DNA of 56,949 nt, from NCBI RefSeq assembly GCF_002763455.1, contig NZ_NIXK01000014.1:1-56949 (forward strand), read 5' to 3'. Within the stretch, counting starts at the first letter, position 1, and every line of letters begins with the position of its first letter. Positions 48,623 through 56,335 of the stretch are shown piece after piece. The position numbers and the translations under genes were made by a program. The notes under the pieces are model-generated. The model was not told the origin of the DNA. It ran no database searches and saw only the letters and a list, made by a program, of their open reading frames with translations. The DNA comes from Lentibacillus sediminis (GTDB lineage Bacteria > Bacillota > Bacilli > Bacillales > Amphibacillaceae).

Positions 48623-50296
48623 CTATTTTTTTGCACGATTACGGATTTGGGTAATCGTGGATGAAACGGAAATCTGTTCTTTATTGGTCAACACTTCAAT
48701 GACCGCCGGATGATTTTTCGCGAGAGCCTGTTTGAGTGCTTCTGCAAACGTCTCTGACGTATCAGCCACATAGCCGTCCGCCCCTACGCTCGCCGCCATA
48801 TCTTTAAACGAAACCATACCCAAATCTGTGCCAATTACCTTTTCCGGGTAATGAATTTCCTGGTGCATGCGGATCGTGCCATACATCTGGTTGTTGTACA
48901 CAATGCAAATGACCGGAATCTGATAGCGGACGGCCGTCTCCAGCTCTTGCATGGTCATCATAAAACCGCCGTCTCCGGACAGGGCGATCACGGGTTTTTC
49001 AGGGAAAGCGAGTTTTGCCCCAAGTGCAGCCGGCATGCCGTAGCCCATCGCTCCGGAGGTCGGCCCAACATAAGTATGCTCTTGTTTAAACAAATAGAAA
49101 GCATGCAGCCAGCCGGCAAAATTCCCCGCATCATTGGTGAAAAGGGCATCCTCTGGCAGCAGATCAGACATCACTTTCATCGTATGCTTGTTGATGCCAT
49201 CTTTATGCGAAACTTCCAGACGACTTGCTTCCTGATAGGCGTGATGCCGCTTTTTGGCCCATTTTTCCCAATTACCGCTGAGCGTCATGTTGGTTAGCGC
49301 CAGCAACGCTTCCCTCGCATCTGCTACAATGCCGGCATCCGGCGCGTACACCTGGCCAATGGTGTCATAGCTGATATCGATGTGAATCAGTGATTGCTCC
49401 GGCGCAATCAATTGATAATCCTGGGTCGTTACCTCGGATAAACGCGTGCCGATCGCTAAAAGGACACCTGCTTCTGCTGCAGTCTGCAGGATGTTTTTAT
49501 GTGTTCCCAGCCCAAGATGTCCGACATAAAGAGGATGATCATTCGGGAACACATCATGCCTGCGAAACGCTGCCATTACAGGGATCTGGTATTGTTCTGC
49601 AAAAGCCAGCAGTGCCTCTTCCGCCTGTGCGCTTTTCACCCCGCCGCCTGCGATAATCAGCGGTTTTTCTGCCGCGGCAAGCAGTTTTTCCACTTCATGA
49701 ATTTCTTCCATGGCTGGTGCCGGTTTTGGTTTGATGGCGGCCGGGCCAAATCGCATTTCTGCGCTTTTAGGGAGTACATCCTCCGGCAAAGAGACAACCA
49801 CCGGGCCGGGTCTTCCTGTCTGGGCAACCCGGAAAGCACGCTGCACCAATTCCGGAATTCGCTCAGGGTCCTTCACTTCGACCGTCCATTTGGCGATATG
49901 CTGAAAATAGCGGTCCAGATCAACTTCCTGAAACCCTTCCCTGCCCCGGAATTTGCTGTGCACCTGTCCCAGAAAGACAACCATTGGTGTGGAATCCTGG
50001 TAGGCGGTATGTACGCCGATGGAAAGGTTTGCCGCGCCAACGCCCCTTGTTGCCATGACGACCCCGGGTGTGAGGGAAGACTTGGCGTACCCTTCTGCCA
50101 TAAACGACGCGCCGCCTTCATGCCTTGCCGAAATCACCCGGATGTCCTCTTCATCATGCAGGGCATCAAGCAAAGGCAAATAGCTTTCTCCTGGCACACA
50201 AAACACATTGCGGATCCCTTCAGTTTTCAGGATCTCAACAATGCCCTGGGCTGCCGTCATAATTTTAGATGCTCTTGCTGTTTTGGCCGCTTTCAT
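48623..50296 (-). CDS. ThDP-dependent enzyme of the acetolactate synthase family, proposed 2-oxoadipate decarboxylase
   Basis: A 557-residue protein with three thiamine diphosphate domains. The cofactor-activating Glu60 is in ARHEGGASFMAEGYA; the ThDP motif GDGGFMMTMQEL is at 441-452 and closes with Asn468-Asn469. PGESYLPLLDAL near 35 replaces the PGG of true acetolactate synthases. ALS signature residues for quinone or regulatory subunits are not obvious, and no small subunit gene is near. It overlaps the aminotransferase stop as ATGA, so the two are made together. The product of the aminotransferase would be its substrate: a 2-oxo acid. Non-oxidative decarboxylation of 2-oxoadipate to glutarate semialdehyde fits the gene set best. 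Confidence 0.85.
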   Translation of the reverse strand: MKAAKTARASKIMTAAQGIVEILKTEGIRNVFCVPGESYLPLLDALHDEEDIRVISARHEGGASFMAEGYAKSSLTPGVVMATRGVGAANLSIGVHTAYQDSTPMVVFLGQVHSKFRGREGFQEVDLDRYFQHIAKWTVEVKDPERIPELVQRAFRVAQTGRPGPVVVSLPEDVLPKSAEMRFGPAAIKPKPAPAMEEIHEVEKLLAAAEKPLIIAGGGVKSAQAEEALLAFAEQYQIPVMAAFRRHDVFPNDHPLYVGHLGLGTHKNILQTAAEAGVLLAIGTRLSEVTTQDYQLIAPEQSLIHIDISYDTIGQVYAPDAGIVADAREALLALTNMTLSGNWEKWAKKRHHAYQEASRLEVSHKDGINKHTMKVMSDLLPEDALFTNDAGNFAGWLHAFYLFKQEHTYVGPTSGAMGYGMPAALGAKLAFPEKPVIALSGDGGFMMTMQELETAVRYQIPVICIVYNNQMYGTIRMHQEIHYPEKVIGTDLGMVSFKDMAASVGADGYVADTSETFAEALKQALAKNHPAVIEVLTNKEQISVSSTITQIRNRAKK

Positions 50297-51474
50297 TCCG
50301 TTGCCACCCCCTTCAAATCGATCTGCTCCATGCGGTGGATTACTTCATCCAAGCGTTCAGCCGGAACCGTAAGTGCCACCCTGAAATACCCTTCCCCCTG
50401 TGCTCCAAAGGCATTGCCAGGTGTTACGATGACACCTGCCTCGAGCAGCATTTTCTCCGCAAATTCCATGGATGAATACCCATGGGGGACCTTAGCCCAA
50501 AGAAACATCGTGCCGTTCGGCTTATCCGCCTGAATACCAAGCTTTTCAAAAGCACGGTGCAGTTTTTCCATCCGTATTTGATACACATAGCTGTTTGCCT
50601 CTGCTGCTTTAAAATCACTGGAGAGTGCTGCTGCGGCTGCTTTTTGAATCGGCAAAAATTGGCTGGTATCAATATTGCTCTTGATGGTACTCAATGCCTG
50701 AATGACCTCTTTATTTCCGACTGCATAACCGATTCGCCAGCCGGCCATGTTAAAGCTTTTCGACAAGGAACCGAATTCCACCGCATGGTCTTTCGCATTT
50801 GGCACCTGCATGACACTTGGCGCTTTATAGCCGTTGTAGGTAATCATGTCATATGCCGCGTCGTGCACGAAGAGAAGTCGATTTTCCTCGGAAAATGTAA
50901 TCGCTTTCAAAAACGTGTTAAAATTAACGGTTGCCGCGGTCGGGTTGGACGGATAGTTTAACAGCATTAATTTTGCCCGATCGATTACAGCTTGATCGAG
51001 TTCCTCATATAGCGGCACATAGCCATTTTGATGGTCAAGCCGCAATGACACACTTTCCCCGCCAGCCAACTGCACCGCCGTCCGATAAACCGGGTAGCCG
51101 GGATCGGGCACCAACACAGCATCCCCTGGATTGATCGTGGCATGCATCAGATTTGCAAGTCCTTCCTTTGAACCTATCACTGCCAGAATTTCAGATTCCG
51201 GATCCAGCTCCACCTGATAGCGCCTCTTGTAATAATCTGCGACGGCTTCTCTGAATTCCGCACAGCCGCTGTAGCTGGAATAGCGGTGGTTCGTGGGCAA
51301 TCGCGACTCAGCCACCAGCCGGTCGATGATAAATTCAGGTGTCGGTAAATCAGGCGCCCCAATTCCCAGGTCGATCACATCAACCCCATCAGCTTGAAGC
51401 TCTTTTTTCCTGCGCTGAAACTCTGCAAATAAATATGGCGGCAAATCTCTCACTTTGTCTGAAACAAAAGACAT
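50293..51474 (-). CDS. PLP-dependent aminotransferase class I, proposed 2-aminoadipate aminotransferase
   Basis: A 393-residue fold-type I aminotransferase. Lys239 in GSLSKSFNMAGWRIGY binds PLP, Asp205 lies in FVHDAAYD, and Arg247 is in the WRIGY stretch; LGIGAPDLPTPEFI and NYPSNPTAATV complete the pattern of the LL-diaminopimelate/aspartate group. The sequence resembles enzymes with wide 2-amino acid use. It is the first gene of the minus-strand operon (GGGGGACAATGG before ATG 51474) and overlaps the next gene by 4 bases. It would turn 2-aminoadipate into 2-oxoadipate with 2-oxoglutarate as acceptor. Confidence 0.88.
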   Translation of the reverse strand: MSFVSDKVRDLPPYLFAEFQRRKKELQADGVDVIDLGIGAPDLPTPEFIIDRLVAESRLPTNHRYSSYSGCAEFREAVADYYKRRYQVELDPESEILAVIGSKEGLANLMHATINPGDAVLVPDPGYPVYRTAVQLAGGESVSLRLDHQNGYVPLYEELDQAVIDRAKLMLLNYPSNPTAATVNFNTFLKAITFSEENRLLFVHDAAYDMITYNGYKAPSVMQVPNAKDHAVEFGSLSKSFNMAGWRIGYAVGNKEVIQALSTIKSNIDTSQFLPIQKAAAAALSSDFKAAEANSYVYQIRMEKLHRAFEKLGIQADKPNGTMFLWAKVPHGYSSMEFAEKMLLEAGVIVTPGNAFGAQGEGYFRVALTVPAERLDEVIHRMEQIDLKGVATE

Positions 51475-51580
51475 CCATTGTCCCCCTAGTTTCTATTTGA
51501 AGCGCCATTCTATATTCGATGATAAATCAATGTTTTGTAAATTGCAATTGTTTTATCGGGATTGTTGGCGGGGATGAGGT

Positions 51581-51747
51581 TGTTCGATTTGTGGGCTGTG
51601 GGGTGTGGGGTGCGCGATTTGAGATGATGGCCGCGCGACTTAGCTGTGGGTACGCGCGATTTGACCTTGAGCTCGCGCTATTCATGCGTCTGCTTGCGCG
51701 ATTTGTCAGACACTCGCTCGCTTCGGACGTACATTCGCTCGATTTGG
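51581..51747. repeat. Array of degenerate GCGCGATTTG repeats
   Basis: Seven or so copies of a core CGATTT with variable flanks (TTCGATTTG, GCGCGATTTG, GCGCGACTTA, GCGCGATTTG, CGCGCTATTC, GCGCGATTTG, CTCGATTTG) are placed at intervals of about 20-40 bases, upstream of the aminotransferase gene and downstream of the aldo/keto reductase gene. No coding sequence is supportable. Such degenerate intergenic repeats are seen in some Bacillaceae. Confidence 0.5.
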
Positions 51748-51794
51748 AGTTGTCCGTTTCTGGGCAACTCGTGCTGTCACTAAAAAGAGCATTT

Positions 51795-51826
51795 GAAAAA
51801 GCAGACCGTCACCATGGCAGCCTGCT
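51795..51826 (-). terminator. Terminator after the aldo/keto reductase gene
   Basis: Minus-strand arms AGCAGGCTGCC and GACGGTCTGCT pair with wobble pairs and are followed by TTTTTC. It is 19 bases past the stop at 51845. Confidence 0.65.
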
Positions 51827-51844
51827 CTCAAAAACAACCCTCAC

Positions 51845-52906
51845 TTACTCCATAGACTTTTTATACTCTTCCAAATATGGTTTTTCCGAGGACGATGCTT
51901 GCTCCAAACCAGTCATCGCACGGTGCCATAGTGGGTAAACCTGTTCCGGCCGGGCGACAGATTCAATCTTATCATGTTCTTCCTTCGTCAACTCAATATC
52001 GTAGGAAGCAATGTTTTCCCGCAGCTGTTCTTCATTCCGTGCAGCAATAACAACTGGGCCTACATTCGGACGGTCTTTCACCCAGGAAAGTGCAATCTGC
52101 GGAATGCTTACTCCCCGGTTTTCCGCTACTTCCTCAAGAGCATCAATGACTTGATAAAGTCGCTCCTGATCCATAATCCAAGGCTCAGGCCATCCTTCTC
52201 CCTGTCTTGTATTCTGCGGCGCTTCTTTGTTGCGGCCGACTTTTCCGGTAAGAAGTCCTTCACCAAGCGGACTCCAGATCATTGAGCCAACGCCGAGTTC
52301 ACTGCCTGCTGGCAATAGCTCATACTCTGCCTCGCGAGCCTCTGGTGTGTAGTAAATTTGCTGGGTAATTGGAGGAATGTAACCTTGCTGCTCCGCGATC
52401 GTAACCGTCCGGGCCAGTGCCCAGCCGCTATAGTTGGAGACACCCCAGTAGCGAATCTTGCCGGATTTCACCAGGTTCGTCATCGTCTCCACCGTTTCCT
52501 CGATCGGAGTCTGCCCGTCCCAGAGATGGACAAAGTAAAGATCGAGATGATCCGTTCCCAGCCGCTGCAAGGACTCATCAATCGATTTCTCCAAATGTAT
52601 ACGGGAAGCGCCGCGAGAGTTGGGATCATCACTCATATGAAAACCCGTCTTTGACGTAAGCAGCACCTCATCCCGGCGTCCTTTAATCGCTGCCCCCAGG
52701 ACTTTTTCCGCGTCACCCCGCGAATAAAGATTTGCCGTATCAAACATGTTGATCCCGGCCTCCAGGGAAATATCAACCATTCTCGCAGCATCTTTTTCAT
52801 CAATGTTCCCTGCCGGTTCAAACCCATTCGTACCGCTGAATGGGATTGTGCCCAGAATGTATTTTGGCACTCGGAGCCCTGAAGTTCCTAGATTAATATA
52901 CTCCAT
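51845..52906 (-). CDS. Aldo/keto reductase
   Basis: A 353-residue NADP-dependent reductase starting at ATG 52906 behind AAAGGCAGGGATAT; the frame is open 17 codons further without a ribosome site. The catalytic Asp-Tyr pair is in [17 protein letters not shown], the Lys in [11 protein letters not shown], and the His in [37 protein letters not shown] is the NADPH-binding end. It resembles the YhdN/Tas subgroup, with a long loop [15 protein letters not shown]. The substrate is unknown. Monocistronic, with a terminator downstream. Confidence 0.9.
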   Translation of the reverse strand: MEYINLGTSGLRVPKYILGTIPFSGTNGFEPAGNIDEKDAARMVDISLEAGINMFDTANLYSRGDAEKVLGAAIKGRRDEVLLTSKTGFHMSDDPNSRGASRIHLEKSIDESLQRLGTDHLDLYFVHLWDGQTPIEETVETMTNLVKSGKIRYWGVSNYSGWALARTVTIAEQQGYIPPITQQIYYTPEAREAEYELLPAGSELGVGSMIWSPLGEGLLTGKVGRNKEAPQNTRQGEGWPEPWIMDQERLYQVIDALEEVAENRGVSIPQIALSWVKDRPNVGPVVIAARNEEQLRENIASYDIELTKEEHDKIESVARPEQVYPLWHRAMTGLEQASSSEKPYLEEYKKSME

Positions 52907-52948
52907 TATATCCCTGCCTTTAATTGTTTGAATAACCCTTCTTGATTG

Positions 52949-52972
52949 AAAAAACATCCCATGGTGGATGTT
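52949..52972 (-). terminator. Terminator after the unknown gene at 53059
   Basis: Minus-strand arms AACATCC and GGATGTT around six bases, followed by TTTT. It precedes the aldo/keto reductase start by about 45 bases. Confidence 0.65.
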
Positions 52973-53058
52973 GTGTATATTACTTTTTATTCCCTATATG
53001 TTGACTGCCAAACATAGGGAAGCGCTACTCGTTCGCGGGTTAACTATCGTTTTCTTAT

Positions 53059-53556
53059 TCAATAACCTAAAATCTTCATCTGCGAAAAAACAGCAAATCC
53101 CCCAACAGTTGTTCGAAAATCATTCGGAACCTCATCATAAGTTATGAGCAACTGCGGATACTTTTCCAAATTAAAAACTCCCCTTGCATCCTCAAGTTTC
53201 CGCGAAGTAGCTATTGAGTGCTCCAACAACCGCTGAAGTCCCCCATCAGATTGAAAATACCACCAAGAGCGAAATTGCTCTGCCGCGTTTTCCCTCTCTT
53301 GTTTTGCTGTGTTTTCCACAAGCTTCTCCAAATAGATAATTTCAGACTCAGAATAATGAATATAATACCCTTTGCTTTCCAACTGGTCCATAAAATGATC
53401 CCACTGCACCCGTATTTTATTTCTTACTTTTTCGGCGTTTTCATTTGGAAGTTGGTTGTGAGGAAATCTCTTCTTTGGATCGAGCATATTATGTACATAT
53501 AAAAGAAAGTTTAATTCAGGAGAAGCAATGATGGTGAGATCAGGCGTATTAGTCAT
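53059..53556 (-). CDS. Conserved-looking protein of unknown function
   Basis: A 165-residue soluble protein starting at ATG 53556 behind GGTGGAAAACTG (an ATG 7 codons before has no ribosome site). The sequence is DLTIIASPELNFLLYVHNML, then a helix-rich middle (RVQWDHFMDQLESKGYYIHY) and a C-terminal region VPNDFRTTVGGFAVFSQMKI. It is rich in aromatic residues, with no signal peptide and no catalytic motif that I can name. It is flanked by a terminator on one side and by a divergent gene at 53651 on the other. Confidence 0.65.
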   Translation of the reverse strand: MTNTPDLTIIASPELNFLLYVHNMLDPKKRFPHNQLPNENAEKVRNKIRVQWDHFMDQLESKGYYIHYSESEIIYLEKLVENTAKQERENAAEQFRSWWYFQSDGGLQRLLEHSIATSRKLEDARGVFNLEKYPQLLITYDEVPNDFRTTVGGFAVFSQMKILGY

Positions 53557-53650
53557 CAGTTTTCCACCTTTATTCATTTAGTTTTTGCGATTTCTCATAG
53601 TTCGGTATAAATAAAATTACCTGGAGTAACTTAAGCAAAGAGGTGACAAA

Positions 53651-54199
53651 ATGAAAACCTACAGTACAGCGTTTATATTTCTTATTGCAATATATTTCAT
53701 CTTTACAAGTTCGGTGTCTGCCCACACAAACAACAACGATGGAGAAGGAGATTTCCATTCAGACCAGCCTTTAACTCTGGAAGAGATTTACAAAATCAAG
53801 GGATACACACAAGAAATCACGGATCCTATCGAACAATTCGAGGATACATTCAGCACCAAGGTAGTATTGCCGAAGAAAATGCCCTTTGACGTACATCGAA
53901 GCTTTGGGAAAATGAACGAAGATAACAGCTTATCGCTGCATTTTTTCGGTGAAAACAAAAAAGACCTTTTTCAATTCACCATCAATCCAAATGAACCCTA
54001 CAAAAACAGTGTGAATGATCAATTAAGCAATGGCAAAGAGATATTTATTGAAGAAATTAATCATGATCCGCTGCATATTAGACAGCTATTTATGAAAAAA
54101 GGTGAATTCGAATATATTCTGGGCATCAACTATGCTGATGAAAAATATAAAAGACCTGTATTGATTGAGACAGCGGAGTCTATGATTGAGCAAGAATAA
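53651..54199 (+). CDS. Secreted protein of unknown function
   Basis: A 182-residue protein with a signal peptide (STAFIFLIAIYFIFTSSVSA, cleavage after about residue 24) followed by a mostly hydrophilic domain: EIYKIKGYTQEITDPIEQFE, then DTFSTKVVLPKKMPFDVHRS and IFIEEINHDPLHIRQLFMKK. The end YILGINYADEKYKRPVLIET resembles the beta-rich part of DUF4367-like lipoprotein domains, but I cannot prove it. The ribosome site AAAGAGGTGAC lies 4 bases before the ATG. It probably faces the cell envelope. It is divergent from the gene at 53556. Confidence 0.65.
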   Translation: MKTYSTAFIFLIAIYFIFTSSVSAHTNNNDGEGDFHSDQPLTLEEIYKIKGYTQEITDPIEQFEDTFSTKVVLPKKMPFDVHRSFGKMNEDNSLSLHFFGENKKDLFQFTINPNEPYKNSVNDQLSNGKEIFIEEINHDPLHIRQLFMKKGEFEYILGINYADEKYKRPVLIETAESMIEQE

Positions 54200-54231
54200 T
54201 AACACTCCCTTCCGAGTAGAATTGTCATCAT

Positions 54232-55050
54232 TCAATTCCTATCCGCCAAGAAAAACTCCAAAATGATCCGGGAAAATAACTCCGGAAATTCCAGGTTTGC
54301 CAAGTGGGCTGCATTTGGAATGGTCACTTTTCTCGCCGTCGGGATCTTTTTGCAAATCAGATTGGAAATATCGTGAAAATCCTGAACATCATGACCACCA
54401 ATAATAATCACTACAGGGATTTTTATATCACCTATTCTGTATATACTATCTTCAGGGTCAATTTCCTCCACGGAAGAAGCTGGTTCTAGTTTAGTCAAAG
54501 CCTTCATCTGCATATCTATTACCAGATCTTTAACCTTTGACTCAATAGACTCAGTTGTTCTCCCTGCAACTATCCATGTGTTGAAATTTAGTATTGCAGC
54601 CTCCTCTGTCTCACCTTCTTCCAATAACCTCTCCTCTTCTGCTTCATACTGCTGCAGGTACAATGAATCTTCCCATCCACCTAATGCCGGAGATAGTAGT
54701 GCTAAGCTTTGACATTTTTCAGGATTGTCCAGACAAAAGTCAATTGCTAATTTCCCGCCAAACGAAGCAGCCAGGATATGGACTTCACTAATGTTTAACT
54801 GATCCATCAGTTCATTGATCATGTTATTATAAGAAAACTTACCCCCGGTGAAGTCACTCTGCCCAAACCCTGGGAGATCAAACCTAATGACATGAAAGTT
54901 TTCTGCTAATAAATTGAATTCATTGTCCCACATACGTGAATCCGCGATGCCTGCGTGAATTAACAGTACATTTTCTCCTGCACCCTTCATCTCATAGTAA
55001 ATATCAGCTCCTGCAGTTTTAACGATACCTGTTGATTTGTTTAAATTCAT
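54232..55050 (-). CDS. Alpha/beta hydrolase
   Basis: A 272-residue hydrolase starting at ATG 55050 behind GGGAG (spacing 11). The fold is complete: NVLLIHAGIADSRMWDNEFN has the oxyanion His-Ala-Gly, HILAASFGGKLAIDF is the nucleophile elbow with Ser in A-x-S-x-G-G instead of the usual G-x-S-x-G-G, IIIGGHDVQDFHD gives the acid, and PNAAHLANLEFPELF the catalytic His. Such proteins cover esterases, peroxidases and C-C bond hydrolases; the substrate is unknown. The gene is 30 bases from the convergent gene end at 54199. Confidence 0.85.
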   Translation of the reverse strand: MNLNKSTGIVKTAGADIYYEMKGAGENVLLIHAGIADSRMWDNEFNLLAENFHVIRFDLPGFGQSDFTGGKFSYNNMINELMDQLNISEVHILAASFGGKLAIDFCLDNPEKCQSLALLSPALGGWEDSLYLQQYEAEEERLLEEGETEEAAILNFNTWIVAGRTTESIESKVKDLVIDMQMKALTKLEPASSVEEIDPEDSIYRIGDIKIPVVIIIGGHDVQDFHDISNLICKKIPTARKVTIPNAAHLANLEFPELFSRIILEFFLADRN

Positions 55051-55109
55051 TTTGTAATAAACTCCCAATAAACCAAGATGTGTAACTCTGCTGCTTTCTG
55101 ATAAACCCC

Positions 55110-55323
55110 CTATTTTATTACCTTCACCATCTGCCTGATTGCCCCTAAATGATAGGCAGCATGAGCTAATGAGCCAAGCAGGTTATACGCCTTTTCGGCA
55201 GGAAGCTCTTCTCCGCTGACGTGTTCAGTCAGCCTTGAATATTCATTTTCCCTTTAGGTCCTTCAAATGTTTCACCCAGCAGACCCCTAACGCCTTCATT
55301 TATCATTTTTTCACCAGCTTTCT
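55110..55323 (-). pseudogene. Broken DinB gene (C-terminal part, frameshifted)
   Basis: Minus-strand translation gives EYSRLTEHVSGEELPAEKAY, NLLGSLAHAAYHLGAIRQMV, KVIK in one frame and KKAGEKMINEGVRGLLGETF EGPKGK in another; a run of four A at the junction marks a one-base shift. HAAYHLGAIRQ is the end of a DinB-like bundle. The N-terminus is missing, replaced by the GNAT gene end. It cannot make a functional protein. Confidence 0.7.
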
Positions 55324-55862
55324 TCAAGTTATGTTTTCATTTATTTCTTTCACCATGATTACTTGCAAACTATCTTCTGAAATAACAGGGGCATGACTTT
55401 TAATCACTTTCCATCCCTTTTTCTGATATAAATTTACAGCAGGACTGTTCTCAACGTTTGTTGTTAAAATAGAAGTGTTATGATCAACCTCCTCTAATAG
55501 AACATCATGCAACTTGCTTCCAATTCCAAGACGTTTATAAGTAGCGTCGACAGCTAATTCAACGAACTCAAAGCAACTACTCAGCCATATCTTGATTTCA
55601 GCTTCTGATAACTGTTCAGCAATTTTCTGCCGGTAAAACTGCTCCGGTAAACTTGTATAGCCATATGTAAAACCGATAATATTCCCTTCTTCATCTCTTG
55701 CTTGGAATCCCCTAAACCCTTCATAATTTGTATGTTTGTTTATGTTTTTTATAATGTTTCCCTTATCTCCTCTGATAAGAATGCCCCACAGTATAGTTCC
55801 CCAATCTTTTCTATATCAGCGTCATCATAAAAAAACTGAGTAATTTTTATGGGCTTATCCAC
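55324..55862 (-). pseudogene. Frameshifted GNAT acetyltransferase
   Basis: A GTG 55862 behind ATAGGGGGTATTTT starts DKPIKITQFFYDDADIEKIG and GELYCGAFLSEEIRETL, then a stop. Skipping one base near the GGG run at 55760-55762 gives GNIIKNINKHTNYEGFRGFQ, ARDEEGNIIGFTYGYTSLPE, WLSSCFEFVELAVDATYKRL, GIGSKLHDVLLEEV and a normal end, VENSPAVNLYQKKGWKVIKS. These are the acetyl-CoA-binding strands of a GNAT fold. One-base loss explains the break. The 5' part is the weak end of the family. Confidence 0.8.
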
Positions 55863-55948
55863 AAAATACCCCCTATCCATCTACCTAACTCTCGCTCCCA
55901 TGCTTGGACTCTGTAAACCAGCTAGATCCGTTAAGTAACAGAAGCACT

Positions 55949-56200
55949 TAAAATTCCTTTTCCATTTTGCGAATATAAGCTATTTGTCCAATGTGATAGG
56001 CATTATGTGTAGTCAAATTTCCAATTAACGCCCACCATTCGGCTTCCACTGGAAATCCAATGACGTTTGATTCGAGCTTCTCCTCTGTAATCAGCTCTTG
56101 CCAGCGCAGCAGGACCTCCAGCAACTGCTCTTTAAGCTCTGGGAAGGTTTTTTTCGAAGTCAGGAAGCTGTTTGCGTTATCTTCTAATGATTGGATCGCA
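55949..56200 (-). pseudogene. DinB gene cut by the TnpB element
   Basis: The minus-strand frame reads AIQSLEDNANSFLTSKKTFP, ELKEQLLEVLLRWQELITEE, KLESNVIGFPVEAEWWALIG and NLTTHNAYHIGQIAYIRKME. THNAYHIGQIAYIRK is the last DinB helix. The frame ends at 55949 and loses sense at 56201, the right end of an IS605-type element. The N-terminal half would lie beyond the element, outside this window. Confidence 0.85.
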
Positions 56201-56335
56201 GTGAACTACTCCCACCACTTACCACCCTTAAGGGTAGCTTGAAATGGGGGCTTCTTGGGTAATCGCCACTTTTGGCAGCTGACGAAATGGACCAAGCTAA
56301 CCCTCTTGTTCCAAAAGTTTATATTTTTATTAGAT
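56201..56335 (-). ncRNA. Candidate omega-RNA (TnpB guide RNA) with DinB-derived guide
   Basis: The 3' end of tnpB and the right end (GAAGCCCCCATTTCAAGC, nested hairpin, GTGGTGGGAGTAGTTCA) match the form of the reRNA of TnpB elements. In such elements the guide is the 16 or so bases just after the right end; here that is 56185-56200 inside the DinB remnant. The transcript is inferred, not seen. The functional extent towards tnpB is uncertain. Confidence 0.55.

Noticed and set aside
49499-50533. Long open frame on the plus strand across the ThDP enzyme and aminotransferase genes
   Set aside because: It lies antisense to two genes with clear catalytic motifs, has no ribosome site and a composition full of Cys, His and Arg; it is a shadow of GC-rich coding sequence.
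51581-51747. CRISPR-like array
   Set aside because: Repeats are short (about 10 bases), degenerate and unevenly spaced, with no cas genes nearby.
51519-51938. Open frame on the plus strand over the GCGCGATTTG repeats
   Set aside because: No ribosome site, no family-like sequence, and it runs through a terminator and into the end of the aldo/keto reductase gene.
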